In this document: one piece after another, positions 39,040-53,300 of the stretch
Layout: the number at the start of each line of letters is the position of its first letter
How positions within the stretch are numbered: the first letter of the stretch is position 1
Assembly: GCA_034190875.2 (NCBI GenBank)
Contig: CM067355.1
Coordinates: 29,423,086 to 29,487,085, forward strand
Reading direction: 5' to 3'
Source of the DNA: Urechis unicinctus
Taxonomy: Eukaryota; Annelida; Polychaeta; Xenopneusta; Urechidae
Length of the DNA: 64,000 nt
Notes under the pieces: model-generated
The model's input: only the letters and a program-made list of their open reading frames with translations
Database searches by the model: none
Told to the model about the DNA's origin: nothing
Made by a program: the position numbers and the translations under genes

Positions 39040-42000
39040 TGAAAGCAGCTCTTGACCCTGTTATACATTTGTTCGTTTTTGTTCTTAAACTAAGAGCAAA
39101 TACCTCGTGTTCGCCTCCTACCAGCAATCATCATTATTGGGCCGAGCATTCGCTATGCGACATATCGCATAGTGCTCTTATATGCGGATTGCGTTTCGTG
39201 AAGCCCGTTTGCAATACCCGTTAGCTTTGCGTTTCGCGTCTCTGTGTACACTAAGGGCTCTTATTACATCCGCAAGCGTGACCACAATATCGATCTTGCT
39301 TCAGCCACTGCGACGTGCTTACCCCAACCTGCCAATCTATTCCGGCCATCCTTCGACTGTGAATTGCAAGGTTGTACACATGTATTGATTATATCATTGT
39401 GATGTTTGTCAATTATTTCATTATGCTTTTACAGCTAGATATGGTACATGTCGCAAAGGATGTGGGTAGTTACACATTTGATTAAAGGCGCTCAAGTAGC
39501 GTTTGTAACTGCTGACGCCGTTTTATATGTATTTGAAATATTGACAATCGAAGTTTTGTATAACTCGAGACTGACGGCAACATATTTTCAGATGTAATAA
39601 AATGATCACACACACATATCGCTCTCATAGGTGAAATATATGACACTTGACCGAATCCACCTACAATGACTCCATTCTTGCTGCTCACTTGAGTAATTTC
39701 ATTGAAATTGTATTTTGCCTGTTATTACGTCTGTTAAGGCCATCCCTCCCTAATAACCAAGATATCGACTTCAGTATTGGCGTTGATGAAATAATGCACA
39801 TCATTAACAATTTCATTACATCTTTTGTTATATGGAGTTGCTGATGACGCGTAGAAGGGTCTCTACAAATTGACCGTCGCAAGACGGATCGAAAACCTAG
39901 AACCACGCTTATGCAGAAATCACGACCTACATATGGTCTTTTCTTGAATAACCATAAATGCGCCCATGCCGGAAACCCAACTACAATTATACCATCTTAT
40001 TTAGTTTGCAATTCATAAAATCGTTGTGACAAGTTGACGAAATTGTAAAACAGTAATAAAATATTAACCAATTACCACACATTACAGTAAAACAGATGAA
40101 AAATGCGAGCTAATAACTTTCCCGTTTTCGGTCGAATCTTCTGACAGTTATGCTAACAAGCCAAAAACAATAATTCTATAGATCGTCAAAGTCAGAGAGT
40201 TTTATTTCGACACGGAAACTGTCAAATTTGGAAGCGTCCTTTGACAGATTCTCTTCCTTTCAACATGCGTCTTTCTACCATTGTAGGCGCAACGACTGTT
40301 TTCAGAATCATCATGCTACGAGGCGACTGCTAGATTAGAGGAATAGATTAAACTATTGGTAATCTTTGTTTTTTGTTGGGCGTTGGAGCTGATAGATGAG
40401 GTTCTATACGCTGGAAGCTATTCATCGCGTCGTCGAGCATCGGGACTCGTTCACATATGCTAATGGAGCACGTTCCCGAAAAGATGGCCCTTTTGATGCG
40501 ATGCATGTCCTGTGGATCACTCGCAAAAATTGGCATTTTCTCACAAGCTTCATGCTTTTTGAAGTGCTGTCAATGCATCATCACGCCGTCGAACCCACTA
40601 AGTAAGGGCATCCGTGTCACCTACTTTCTGACGAACTTTCTTGGCATTTTGTTGCTCTTCAAGAGAGTTACAATCTCTGCAAACCTAATGGATTAAGTAG
40701 TGAGCCGAAGAGTCTCAACTGAATGGGATATAAACGAGCACAGGGTTTAGCGTCACATTGACAGCTGACACTTTAACTATGTTCACTCGCCATTGCGGTT
40801 GCAGTCTTAACTGGTCGCCAATCCCAACTCACGATTTCACCTTCTTATGTGATACGGAACTATCAATCCGATGCGCTATTCCAAGACCTTATTCATCGAT
40901 GTAAACGGCGAATTCACAACCAATATCAATGTAACTACACCAATATCACAAAAACTACCCGAGTACAGTTAAAACCCATAAAATATGGTATTAATGCTGA
41001 CAACCGATTACACGCAATACAATAACTGAGACTGCTTTGAAGCATGCTGTTGCTTATAAGGTCGTTTATACATTAAAGAAATTGAAATTACGCCTGCGTT
41101 AATTTAACTTGATCAATATAAAACTGCAAATTCGTTTTAGACCTGTGATTATTTTATGAATATGTTTTCAGAGTTGATTAATCGGGTAATGCACATTTTG
41201 ATTGCTCCCTAAAATAAATTGAATAATATTACAGCATATGTGTTGGCATCTCTAAATGTAAATCGTGTACATGCCCATTATTTTACGAAAATGATTTGTC
41301 TGATGACTCAATATTTTCATTCTCAGCTATCGGTTTTGAACACGAAAATAAAACTTACCTAACTAATGTGGTTTGCCCGTGTTCCACATGTCGGTATGAA
41401 TCATTGTCAACTATTGCGATAGGACCATTCCTTCAAGCTGGTAATATTTTTAATCACTGATGATCATGCGTGTTTTGCAAATAGATTGTGTCTGACAAAT
41501 ACACATAATGTTTGACATTGGCGTGAAATAAATTCCTCATTGTTGTAGCGCATGACACATAGCTAATTGCAGTCACCACGCGAATGAACAAATACAATAA
41601 GCCTCTCCGTAATATTGTGACGGCGAGCGTGTCACATTCTTATGGTGCATGGACACGAGCCATTTAAAACCAGTTCCCAAACCAACTATTTGAATTAAAT
41701 ACTATCACTGCCATCCAGGGAATAGCGACTTAATTTATCATCACAAAGTTGACAAAAGTATCTCCAAGCTGGTTGTAGGTGTTTCATGTAATGTTTTGCA
41801 CGAATCTATACAAAATACTAATGATCCAATAAGCATGATCGTTGGATGCTATATATAATCTTGCATCCAGACTGTGATATATTCCTCATAAGTGCTGGTG
41901 GTTACATGGTTTTTCTGCAATCAGTGTACTTGTATATTCTGTGTGACACTATACCCCACGGCCCCTCAATGACAGCGATTTCCGATATTATTGATTATTC

Positions 42001-42376
42001 TAGTCTGACTGTACAAGCTGCCAGAACCGGTCGAAAATGTTTTAATTGCTCTTCCATCGTATTTATACTGATTGTCGACACAAACTACCTTTCCATTATC
42101 CGTAACTATTTGCGAAGGCAAAATTGATGTCGTTGATATGCCGTATTTGGGTTTTCAACGCAATTAAAACAACAAATTATGCCATAATGTAAGATTCATA
42201 CTAAGTATTGTTGATGTGATAAATTCGCCTATGCGCAATGAGATAAAGAGTAACAACAAGTTTGTTCTTTTCCGTACAGCCTATTGTTAGCTTGCTAGTT
42301 TACAACTGTTGGCATTCAGTCATTCATAATATAATTCTTAATGCTCAGTATATCCTTGTAACTGCGTTAAATTAAT

Positions 42377-42427
42377 GCACACACAGCCACTCGTACGCAC
42401 CCACACATGCACACACGCACACACTCA
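42377..42427 (+). repeat. CA-rich tract in T2
   Basis: Counterpart of 30705-30756, with a few substitutions. Confidence 0.8.
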
Positions 42428-45400
42428 CCCCCTTTATTACCTGCTATTGAATAACCCAAGCTCGCAAGGTATCATATGTACATTGGGGGAATGTTGCCAA
42501 TGATTACCGTCAAATATCTTAAACATCACTACTCAAGCTAGTAGTATTTATGACCACATGGTAGTACAACCTACATTTTCGCAGTTGACTGCCAAAAATT
42601 AATACTTCCATTCAATTCCATGAGTGTATTTATATATTTTAGGTTTTAGATATTTTAAGATATGATCTGGCATCGTTCAGTTTATTTCAGATACCATTCT
42701 AAATTAAAGCACATCGGGCCTGGTATAACTGCTGATCCTCATAATTATGCCAGCAATTTAATGAATCATTATTTGAAACAACGGAAATGTTGAGGCAGGA
42801 ATTGATATTCCAAATTGTCAAAGGATCAATAAGAAAAGAAAAATGCACTGCATCATCTATTATGGCAAGAAACTAATAACAATGTTGGTTCAAGCACACA
42901 TTTCACGTCCGTAAAACGAAATGTTTTCCACTGGTTCCGCAATTAGTTTGACATTCTTGGCGCCACATGATTTTGCGGTATCATAAACCAAGCATTTCTT
43001 TTCGAAGAAACCATTCATGTCGGTAACGGATTACCCATGTAATATCATACAGTAACTAACGGCATTTCACATCGAATCAGATTTTGCAGATCTATTTTCA
43101 GACTTTGTAGAAAGATATCATGGATCATATGTACTATAGCGATTGCACCTTGATGAATTTTGACAATACACGCGGAGGTCACGTGTGTGTTGCCGGGATT
43201 GATGAATGCACACGTCAGCATGGCAGACCAAAGGGCAGGCACAGCAAGCTTCAATATCTGGTTATTTGTATGCAACTCAATAGATCAAATATGTAAAAAT
43301 GAAATGTTTGGATATTCAAAGCTAACGATTAATAAAATTGTTCTTATCATTTCACGTGATAAATGCCACATTGTCAAACCCTGTATGTAAAGGCGCTGCG
43401 CCGTGGTGAATAAGTCAAAGGTTGGACATTATCAGGATCTGCCGATTGGTACAAATGATTGCATGCACGTAGGCGAGTTTTCACGAGCATTGCTTGCATA
43501 CACTTGTATTAGACATAAGCATGATATGAACCATTTCGAGTTAATTGCGTCCCGGTATAGTATTGTTTTGTGAACAGAATTATCCAAATGTGCGCTTAGT
43601 GGTTGAATGTTAGCGTTACAAATAATAGAACAGATTCAAGCATTTGTAAATGTCAATTTGATTTCGGATTTAAGACAATAATTATTGTACTGTTGGATGG
43701 TAGAGAATAAACAGAAATATTCTCTTCTTGTGCAAAAAGCGTTGAACATGTTCCTAAAACTCATGCCAGAGCGTTCAGTTTCGAAATCACTCTCCTTTTC
43801 AAAATCTCAAAATATTACATATATATATATATGCCGTTTACTGTTCTTTTCCTTTAATTTCCTGTTACTTTCATAGTTAATGCCAACAGGAATGTCTTAT
43901 CTGTTAACTGCTCCGGAAATTATATTAAGACACTTTCGCCTCCAGAGCGAAGAGCAAATCATAAATATGTAAATATCACCGATGGGGATTATAAGAATAA
44001 TTTTCGACGAGCAACTCTGCCAGTCGGTCATGCGATTCGTGGGATTTCCATCATGAGTTCGATAAGTAACTATGTTAGCTAGAGCAAACATGGTGCGGCT
44101 ACAGAAGGTCGTTTAGTTAATGGAATGATACGGACATTACCATCTACTCATGCAATTTCTGCATCTACTGTACCCATTCTGTTGACAAGCTGCACGATCA
44201 GTGCTATTTGCATTCATAATGGCGTGATACCTTGCTTTGATCGCTCTGACAATGTTATAAGCGAAAAGCTGATGCAAGATTGAAATTGTAAGACCTAACA
44301 TGACAGGTGGTTCGGGAAATGCATTTACAAGATAGCGCACAACACAACGCGTACAATGATGTATATAGGTTGATAAAGCTTATAGGAGAGCGAATAGCTC
44401 AGTGTTTCCAGTGCTTCTTGTATATTGATGGCAGTAAATCCCGCAGCAAATACATGCGGTGGATGACGTTTTAGGTTGTCGTTATTCATTCCATGAACCT
44501 GTGAACCATATTGTAGAATTGGATGCAATCCGAACTTCTGCAAATATTCCCTTGCCAGCGCGCTTCACCCTTTACTTACAGCAATACATTGGCTTGTGCA
44601 CTGACGGATGCAGCGGCAGTAGCCGCATTGTCTAGTAGGTTGGATATGGCATAAACGTATACATTAACGTGGGCATCGGTGAGTCATATGATTGATAAGA
44701 AGTGCTTTCCTTTTTTTTCAATGCTGCAAATACCCAATAATCATTTAACATCACAGTGTTTTGGGTACTGAAATACGCATCCTTTGTTCTCATGAGCATA
44801 ATGATCTTACTATTGCCACCGTACATAGTCAATGTCGACATAATCATGTGAGCGATGGTTGGTTTATTGCCAATAATATAACAATAACAAAAACAATAAC
44901 CGTATGCAAATGAGACCATGCTGTTGTGCACATCCTCAAAACCTGCAATTAAATTAGTATAGTTCGACATAAAGAACTGAGAGATAATACTCTGCTGTGG
45001 GTTTCATCTCTTATCGCGCATGGCTTCCATTCATCACTCTTCATATGAAGTAAGCCGCCTCACTGACACAACAGCACTATACTGCCTTTAAGTCGTATCG
45101 CATATCTAATATGGTAATGGCCCGAACGGCGGTGGACAGCAAGGATGCGTTTTCAGTAACAAAACTGAATCAATATTTGCCAGCACACGCGTCAAGTCAT
45201 CGTATACCGCAGCCAAAGCATTGGTTAATGGGTGTGGTTGACGGTATAATAAGAATATGCGTTCGAGGCGAGAGAGAACGAGATCAGTTGAATGGCGCAG
45301 TATAAACACAAATGCATCTGAAAGTATACGGCCATGTTTGGGTGTAGATTTTTCAAGGGATGTATCCAATATTGCTTGCGATCAGTTGCTTCGTTGTCAA

Positions 45401-45665
45401 ATTAACGTGATTGGCTTCTGGGTATGTGGAGATTTTTGGCACGTTCAGTCATAGAAATACGTACTAGTTCCATGTATGATTTATAAATTAGCTTCTTGGT
45501 GTGGTGAAGAACACAGTGATGTTTTTTTGTTTCATGCGGAAATCGATCACCTTGCCGATGAAATGCTCTGCGAATGTAATATCTGAAATGAATAGAAACT
45601 GCGAAAGTGTCTATATGTCTATTTTGTTATCTGGTTTTCCTTCGAAGATTATACAACCATAAAGA

Positions 45666-45932
45666 CTATCCTACAAACATGATATCAAAGCGATTTGACA
45701 ACTTTGTCCCCTCATTATCTTGAAATAGGATGAGCTCATGCTGGTTTATTTTAAAGCCCATGAGACCTAGTTCAGAGTCACAGACTATTGAGCAGCAACA
45801 GCATAACCATAAATCTACGAAAACGACACTGACTAAAATGCGCAGCCACGCACAAGTAATAAGTGCAGATATGCGTGCCCGACTATGAATGTAAGGGCCG
45901 TTTTTGTTCCTGAACAACGTGGTACACGTCAT
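45666..45932 (-). CDS. Weak candidate: 88-codon frame with one hydrophobic segment (T2)
   Basis: I do not recognise it. It starts with ATG with A at -3, has a short basic N-terminal region (FRNKNGPYIHSRARI), then one hydrophobic stretch at about residues 24-50 that includes CCCC, then a polar tail. That would suit a small single-pass membrane protein. The T3 copy is open over the same 88 codons, and my count between the two is three synonymous and three non-synonymous changes, too few to prove selection. T1 is frameshifted. A frame of this length is expected by chance in this sequence, so it is listed only as the best of a weak set. Confidence 0.12.
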   Translation of the reverse strand: MTCTTLFRNKNGPYIHSRARISALITCAWLRILVSVVFVDLWLCCCCSIVCDSELGLMGFKINQHELILFQDNEGTKLSNRFDIMFVG

Positions 45933-46764
45933 GATTATTCCTAATACTGTACCTAGATGCCATCAATGAAGGCATTAGTCCACATCATCAAGTAGTGGTT
46001 TGTTGCTACAATTTGATTTTGATATAATATTCATGATTAAATGAAATTATTCGTGAACGATCATCTTTGTACGTAAGGACTAAACTGTCGCATGAAAATG
46101 GTCAAAACAAAACAATTTCACACCTTTTGAAAGAAACTGTATATATTTGCAAAATACTTTCCCATCCGCCCGGTCAAAATGTGCTACTATGATTGATATG
46201 CTGACATGAATGTCATGCGAAGGAAAACCTTTATGGGCCTGGATAACGCATCAATAGACAGGTCATATGATATTGACCTCAACTCTACTAAATCGTACTG
46301 CAGATGGCAACCATAGTGCTCAAAGGCGACCGGCTGTCGCCAAACTCATTAAACCTTTCCGATGCAACTTTAAAAAGCAATAGGAACAGGAATAAAGTAT
46401 TGGTACCGTTGACACGGAGATCAGCATTTCATCTTTTGTTGTGTGTGTATATATACAGTATGTATAGATACAGTATCGCATTACGCTGAAGAAAACGTGT
46501 CATGCGGATTACGAAGAGCCACGGTACAGAAGTTTGCTCTCTTTTATAGCCAGTATTTCTCCATTAGCCTCACTTTGAAGATGTCGAGGCATCGATGCAA
46601 GTTAATATGGCGCCATACTGTCGCCAATGATATGATTTATCAATGTCGATTCAACCGCTGCGTGGAATATCACAGCACTTAAATATCATGTTCTATACAT
46701 GTACATATCTAATCGTTTCCACCGATGGGTAATGTTTTAGTAACATAGTATCAAAATTTATTGT

Positions 46765-46823
46765 GCCGCATTAGTTTATTTGTTTAATGCGGCTTAAGAC
46801 GTCGCAAGATATGCATGATCTTG
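46765..46823 (+). other. Two adjacent small hairpins (T2)
   Basis: Same two stems as at 35775-35833; the only change in the region is in the spacer between them (gacgtcg for gacgacg). Confidence 0.5.
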
Positions 46824-47287
46824 AAAATAAACTTTCATCTATATACGTACGGTAAACGGATTTCGAAATTATTGCTTTGGATGATGCCAATTACTGTTCA
46901 GCTGTGCATCATTCATATTCATTACACCACACTAACTCCAATGACACGATGATGTGAGGCAAAAAATCTATTATATAGCCTAACCCTACTAGAATAAGCT
47001 GCATATATTCATACAAATTTACATGACAATGTATCACTGTTGCATTGTAATAAATATGGACCACTAAGGTAGCAGACTTGGACTTTTAAATTGTCTGGTC
47101 CTAACGGTGTTACCTAGTAATGAATGCGTCACTAGATGACAGGTTACCATGGATGCCGGTACAACCTCTGTTTGCATTGTAAAGATAAAATATAAGATCA
47201 ATCAGTTTAAAGCAGCTAAAACAGACGTCATACATGTCATCAAAGCTTACACGCGCATGTATATGTTTGCGTTGACACAAAAACGGT

Positions 47288-47298
47288 TATATATATAC

Positions 47299-47370
<72 letters not shown>
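47288..47370 (+). repeat. (TA)n tract in T2
   Basis: Nearly pure TA of about 83 bases, without the TATTATA interruption seen in T1. Confidence 0.95.
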
Positions 47371-47373
<3 letters not shown>

Positions 47374-49949
47374 TATAAATTTATATGTATAAATGGTGAA
47401 TCAATCATTGATAACCATTTAACGGGCCTGAAATCGAGGTGCAGACCTGTGTTCCAGTAGCGCCTGTATTATCGGTGGGTCCCCTTTGGTTGACGTTTTC
47501 ATACTACATAATAGAAGTTTATCACAATTTAATATATTCTAGGCGAACAAGTACTACATGCCACACAAAATGATGTGATTCGTTGCGGTATATGATGTAC
47601 ATGATGACGGTATAAAATACGATTATGCTCACACCTACCACAGTTCCCATGTAAACAAACGAGCAAATGACTGCGCTTTCCGGCTGGACGGTGACATATG
47701 ACATCACAAAACTCAGGATCCAATGGCCGTCGTTTGTTGCACATATGCCAAAACGGTCCGAAAAATCGATGGAAATTTTGGAAAAAAAACCCCGCAAAAC
47801 GACATCTATGGTCGAAAATTTTGTCGGAAACGTCTTTCACAGGCTGAATACACCAATAACAACTTTGAATAAGAATTCGAAAATAGACGTTACTTGCACT
47901 TTAAACATGTACTCGGGTTACATTTTGTATCATTACATGTCCTCAAAGGAACGCCAAGTTTGCTTTGAGTTAAGCTAGATAAGTTGTATCCTTCCGCGAG
48001 CTTTATCCTGGAACGTTTCATAGCCTAATCGTGTTCATTAAGAGGATGATTGCTTTGATCAGACGTGACAAGCACAATCCATCATTTCAAAGCAGACAGG
48101 ACTGCTGGGGAGAAGCTCCCGGATGAAGCGTTAATCAAAATGCTACTCTCCAGGCATGATTGCCATTTCTCTAGGCTCATAGTCAGCGGAGGTCAATTAC
48201 ATTTTACGGCACGAAATGAAAAAGAGCTTATTCTCTGCGTATTCGTGTGGCGCTTTTAGCAAATGGCCGCAGCTAAATAGATGCGATGTTTTCCATGTCA
48301 GTTACTCGATGAATATCATATTTGATGCTATCATATACTTAATGTGTATATATTCGTAAGTGCTAAATATGTTCACATACTGTGAAGCAGGAATACAGCC
48401 TATTATATGCTTACAAGCTTATTGTACTAAAGTGTGGCCATGTGTCTTGTGGGGGTTCAAACATTTGATTATAAACAGCAAAATATGCTTTGCGCTGGAT
48501 ATGCTCGTATTTGCAAACGTGGATACATTAATTGCTGTGCTAAGGCAATCGGACAGCAGTCTGCTGTGTATATTTGTATAGTATTATTGATGAATATTCC
48601 CTACTCAATTCAATTGTAGACTGTAAAGCAAATTCACGAATAGGGCTAACAAATCATATTATCTTATTATTATCTTACTCAGGCCTCCGATGTATACATA
48701 AGATTACGTGATTTGAACAACAGCCCAGGCCTTGTACACAGTGATGAACCTGAAATTATGCAAGCTGTTAATGCATATATAATTCATCCCAGTAAGGCAG
48801 GTGAGGAACCCTCCGGTCATAAATAGTATACAACAACGATTAATTGACAAAGCATGTTTGCGCATCTAGTATACTTAAATGCTCACCCGCTTTAGCGAAG
48901 GAATGACGACTCACTGCCGCATATGACAATAATCAATCATACAGTACATGCCAAATGGGCCCACTCTACGGAAGCTATGGTACTGTTGCGAACAAGGAGG
49001 CTTTTATTTATTTTCTTCGACTTGTACTGAGCGTTCATTTTGGGTTGAATTGTGCGGCAGTCACTGAATATCAAACAAACGTATAATGTTAGAGTTGACC
49101 GAATTAGACATTGAAATATGACGCGCCAGGCTGCTTAGCCTGTAATTAGATCCAACACTGACGGAAGAAAGTAAAGCTACCGCGAGTTAAGAACAGGTCC
49201 GGTTTAGTTTACCTGCAGAGATTGTGGTGTTTATTGCAAAGTATCATCCAATTAAAGGCTTTCGTATGTTTAAGCTTGCATTGGCGTTGTTTGAACTATT
49301 ACATGGTTGGCATTGTACCCTCGACGAACATGCGTGTTCCCCCGATCAATTATTTCAGATAAATACATACAATGATTTGCATTTACCTGTGATAACAGTC
49401 ATCCTTATAGCTGACACATAGCTTAGTGCAACGTCATTAAATGTCCTTGCGTTGCAGTTCAATATCATGATGCTTCAGTCATCATTGAGCCAAATCTTTA
49501 ATCATTTGCGAAATGTTGGCCCATTTCTATATCTGTGCGTGTCATCCTCTAGATAGGGACCTCATTAGTGTCACGTTATCAGGAGGGCCGAGACGGAGAC
49601 AAATATAATTAGCTAGTTCTATGGGATAATTTTGGGAATGGATTTCTTATTACACTTATATAAAGTGTTAATTTCGTACATATCTACGTCCAGATATGTT
49701 AAAGATTAGTGCAGAAAAGAAGTGAAGATTTATCGCAACATTGACCGAAGCTCGTCGATTACTTGCGGAGAAGAATGATAATTGTTTTGCCCGTCCCGTA
49801 GTATAATGAACTCCCTTAATAATGCAATAGTGCTTCAGACATTGCTGACCATTTCAATTTCATTCAATCTGAATAGGCACGAAAGATAAGGTTCGAATCC
49901 TATTCGTAAGTATCTTGCCCGACGAATATCAGTATTAAATTCAATTGAA

Positions 49950-50254
49950 ATATCGTAATGTAATTTCCCTACAACGCTTCTGGTGGTAATTGACCGGTAA
50001 TTCCCACTAACATTCCTTTTCTTCCTTTTCTTTGGGATTAGGACAAGTGTTGATAGCAACATGCTCTCGGAGGAATGCGTATGTGACATCATAACGCTAA
50101 ATAAGGATAATAAATCGGTATATAGGTCAGCGCAGTTTTTCTTTATATGACCCGTTAAAAATGAGATAGTTGCATCATATGTTCTCTTCTTGAGACTTTC
50201 TACTGCCCTTTTCACTTCATCAACATTAACGTTGCACTGTAAATGGATGTCCAT
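49950..50254 (-). pseudogene. LINE RT fingers fragment, T2 copy
   Basis: About 100 residues of the N-terminal part of a non-LTR reverse transcriptase: VNVDEVKRAVESLKK (substrate helix), FLTGHIKKNCADLYTDLLSL, then STLVLIPKKRKKRNVSGNY and RSITTRSVVGKL (RT motifs 1-2). It stops after the KL, where the family continues toward motif A; downstream sequence is unrelated. No catalytic residues are present. The style (long SH.HS..ML.STLVLIPK loop) is unlike the 2961-5720 element, so this is a second LINE family, similar to RTs I associate with mollusc and other invertebrate genomes. The 139-codon frame runs on beyond the homology by chance. Confidence 0.8.
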
Positions 50255-50319
50255 TGAAAGCAGCTCTTGACCCTGTTATACATTTGTTCGTTTTTGTTCT
50301 TAAACTAAGAGCAAATAAA

Positions 50320-50333
50320 CCCCCCCCCCCCCC
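50320..50333 (+). repeat. Poly-C tract in T3
   Basis: Fourteen C. A C11 tract is at the same place in T4 (60403-60413); T1 and T2 lack the tract and the sequence beside it. Confidence 0.85.
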
Positions 50334-53300
50334 ACCTTAGACGTTATCAACGAGATACCAATTTTTGAGGTTTCGTGTTCGCCTCCTACCAGCAATCATC
50401 ATTATTGGGCCGAGCATTCGCCATGCGACATATCGCATATTGCTCTTATATTCGGATTGCGTTTCGTGAAGCCCGTTTGCAATACCCGTTAGCTTTGCGT
50501 TTCGCGTCTCTGTGTACACTAAGGGCTCTTATTACATCCGCAAGCGTGACCACAATATCGATCTTGCTTCAGCCACTGCGACCTGCTTACCCCAACCTGC
50601 CAATCTATTCCGGCCATCCTTCGACTGTGAATTGCAAGGTTGTACACATGTATTGATTATATCATTGTGATGTTTGTCAATTATTTCATTATGCTTTTAC
50701 AGCTAGATATGGTACATGTCGCAAAGGATGTGGGTAGTTAAACATTTGATTAAAGGCGCTCAAGTAGCGTTTGTAACTGCTGACGCCGTTTTATATGTAT
50801 TTGAAATATTGACAATCGAAGTTGTGTATAACTCGAGACTGACGGCAACATATTTTCAGATGTAATAAAATGATCACACACACATATCGCTCTCATAGGT
50901 GAAATATATGACACTTTACCGAATCCACCTACAATGACTCCATTCTTGCTGCTCACTTGAGGCATTTCATTGAAATTGTATTTTGCCTGTTATTACGTCT
51001 GTTAAGGCCATCCCTCCCTAATAACCAAGATATCGACTTCAGTATTGGCGTTGATGAAATAATGCACATCATTAACAATTTCATAACATCTTTTGTTATA
51101 TGGAGTTGCTGATGACGCGTAGAAGGGTCTCTACAAATTGACCGTCGCAAGACGGATCGAAAAACCTAGAACCACGCTTATGCAGAAATCACGACCTACA
51201 TATGGTCTTTTCTTGATAACCATAAATGCGCCCATGCCGGAAACCCAACTACAATTATACCATCTTATTTAGTTTGCAATTCATAAAATCGTTGTGACAC
51301 GTTGACGAAATCGTAAAACAGTAATAAAATATTAACCAATTACCACACATTACAGTAAAACAGATGAAAAATGCAAGCTAATAACTTTCCCGTTTTCGGT
51401 CGAATCTTCTGACAGTTATGCTAACAAGCCAAAAACAATAATTCTATAGATCGTCAAAGTCAGAGAGTTTTATTTCGACACGGAAACTGTCAAATTTGGA
51501 AGCGTCCTTTGACAGATTCTCTTCCTTTCAACATGCGTTGTCTTCTTGTCCTGCGTCTTTCTACCATTGTAGGCGCAACGACTGTTTTCAGAATCATCAT
51601 GCTACGAGGCGACTGCTAGATTAGAGGAATAGATTAAACTATTGGTAATCTTTGTTTTTTTTTGGGCGTTGGAGCTGATAGATGAGTCTCTATACGCTGG
51701 AAGCTATTCATCGCGTCGTCGAGCATCGGGACTCGTTCACATATGCTAATGGAGCACGTTCCCGAAAAGATGGCCCTTTTGATGCGATGCATGTCCTGTG
51801 GATCACTCGCAAAAATTGGCATTTTCTCACAAGCTTCATGCTTTTTGAAGTGCTGTCAATGCATCATCACGCCGTGGAACTCACTAAGTAAGGGCATCCG
51901 TGTCACCTACTTTCTGACGAACTTTCTTGGCATTTTGTTGCTCTTCAAGAGAGTTGCAATCTCTGCAAACCTAATGGATTAAGTAGTGAGCCGAAGAGTC
52001 TCAACTGAAGGGGATATAAACGAGCACAGGGTTTAGCGTCACATTGACAGCTGACACTTTAACTATGTTCACTCGCCATTGCGGTTGCAGTCTTAACTGG
52101 TCGCCAATCCCAACCCACGATTTCACCTTCTTATGTGATATGGTACTATCAATCCGATGCTCTATTCAAAGACCTTATTCATCGATGTAAACGGCGAATT
52201 CACAACCAATATCATTGTAACTACACAAATATCACTAAAAGTGTTTACAACTACCCGAGTACAGTTAAAACCCATAAAATATGGTATGAATGCTGACAAC
52301 CGATTAGCACGCAATACAATAACTGAGACTGCTTTGAAGCATGTTGTTGCTTATAAGGTCGTTTATACATTAAAGAAATTGAAATTACGCCTGCGTTAAT
52401 TTAACTTGATCAATATAAAACTGCAAATTCGTTTTAGACCGGTGATTATTTTATGAATATGTTTTTAGAGTTGATTAATCGAATAATGCACATTTTGATT
52501 GCTCCCTAAAATAAATTGAATAATATTACAGCATATGTGTTGGCATCTCTAAATATAAATCGTGTACATGGCTGGACAATGTGCCCATTATTTTACGAAA
52601 ATGATTTGTCTGATGACTCAATATTTTCCTTCTCAGCTATCGGTTCTGAACACCAAAATAAAACTTACCTAACTAATGTGGTTTGCCCGTGTTCCACATG
52701 TCGGTATGAATCATTGTCAACTATTGCGATAGGACCATTCCTTCAAGCTGGTAATATTTTTAATCACTGATGATCATGCGTGTTTTGCAGATAGATTGTC
52801 TGACAAATACACATAATGTTTGACATAAAATAAATTCCTCATTGTTGTAGCGCACGACACATAGCTTATTGCAGTCACCACGCGAATGAACAAATACAAT
52901 AAGCCTCTCCGTGATATTGTGACGGCGAGCGTGTCACATTCTTATGGTGCATGGACACGAGCCATTTAAAACCAGTTCCCAAACCAACTATTTGAATTAA
53001 ATACAATCACTGTCATCCAGGGAATAGCGACTTAATTTATCATCACAAAGTTGACAAAAGTATCTCCAAGGTGGTTGTAGGTGTTTCATGTAATGTTTTG
53101 CACGAATCTATACAAAATACTAATGCTCCAATAAGCATGATCGTTGGATGCTGTATATAATCTCACATCCAGACTGTGATATATTCCTCATAAGTGCTGG
53201 AGGTTACATGGTTTTTCTGCAATCAGTGTACTTGTATATTCTGTGTGACTTTTTACCCCACGGCCCCTCAATGACAGCGATTTTCAATATTATTGATTAT

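Larger units (their letters stand above)
27356..39088 (+). repeat. Young macrosatellite unit T1 (11,733 bp)
   Basis: The phrase actaagagcaaatacctcg at 27356 recurs at 39089 and, changed after the first word, at 50304 and 60389, defining the period; the phase chosen is arbitrary. T1 is the longest complete unit and keeps sequence that T2 or T3 have lost (for example 32786-33424). By eye it is about 98% identical to T2 outside indels. It contains a CA-rich tract (30705-30756), a (TA)n tract (36298-36390), two hairpins (35775-35833) and a truncated RT fragment at its end. Short frames such as 33898-34239 (113 codons) or 38169-38501 (110 codons) are open here but broken or shortened in other copies; none resembles a family I know. 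Confidence 0.95.
39089..50303 (+). repeat. Young macrosatellite unit T2 (11,215 bp)
   Basis: Direct copy of T1. It has lost 419 bp at 44594-44601 (relative to T1 33006-33424), about 75 bp at 45292 and again at 45423, 26 bp near 39549 and 18 bp near 40266. It is longer than T1 in the RT fragment near its end. Frames open in T1 are often shifted here, for example by an extra base in the tract near 45085 that breaks the 33898-34239 frame. Confidence 0.95.
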
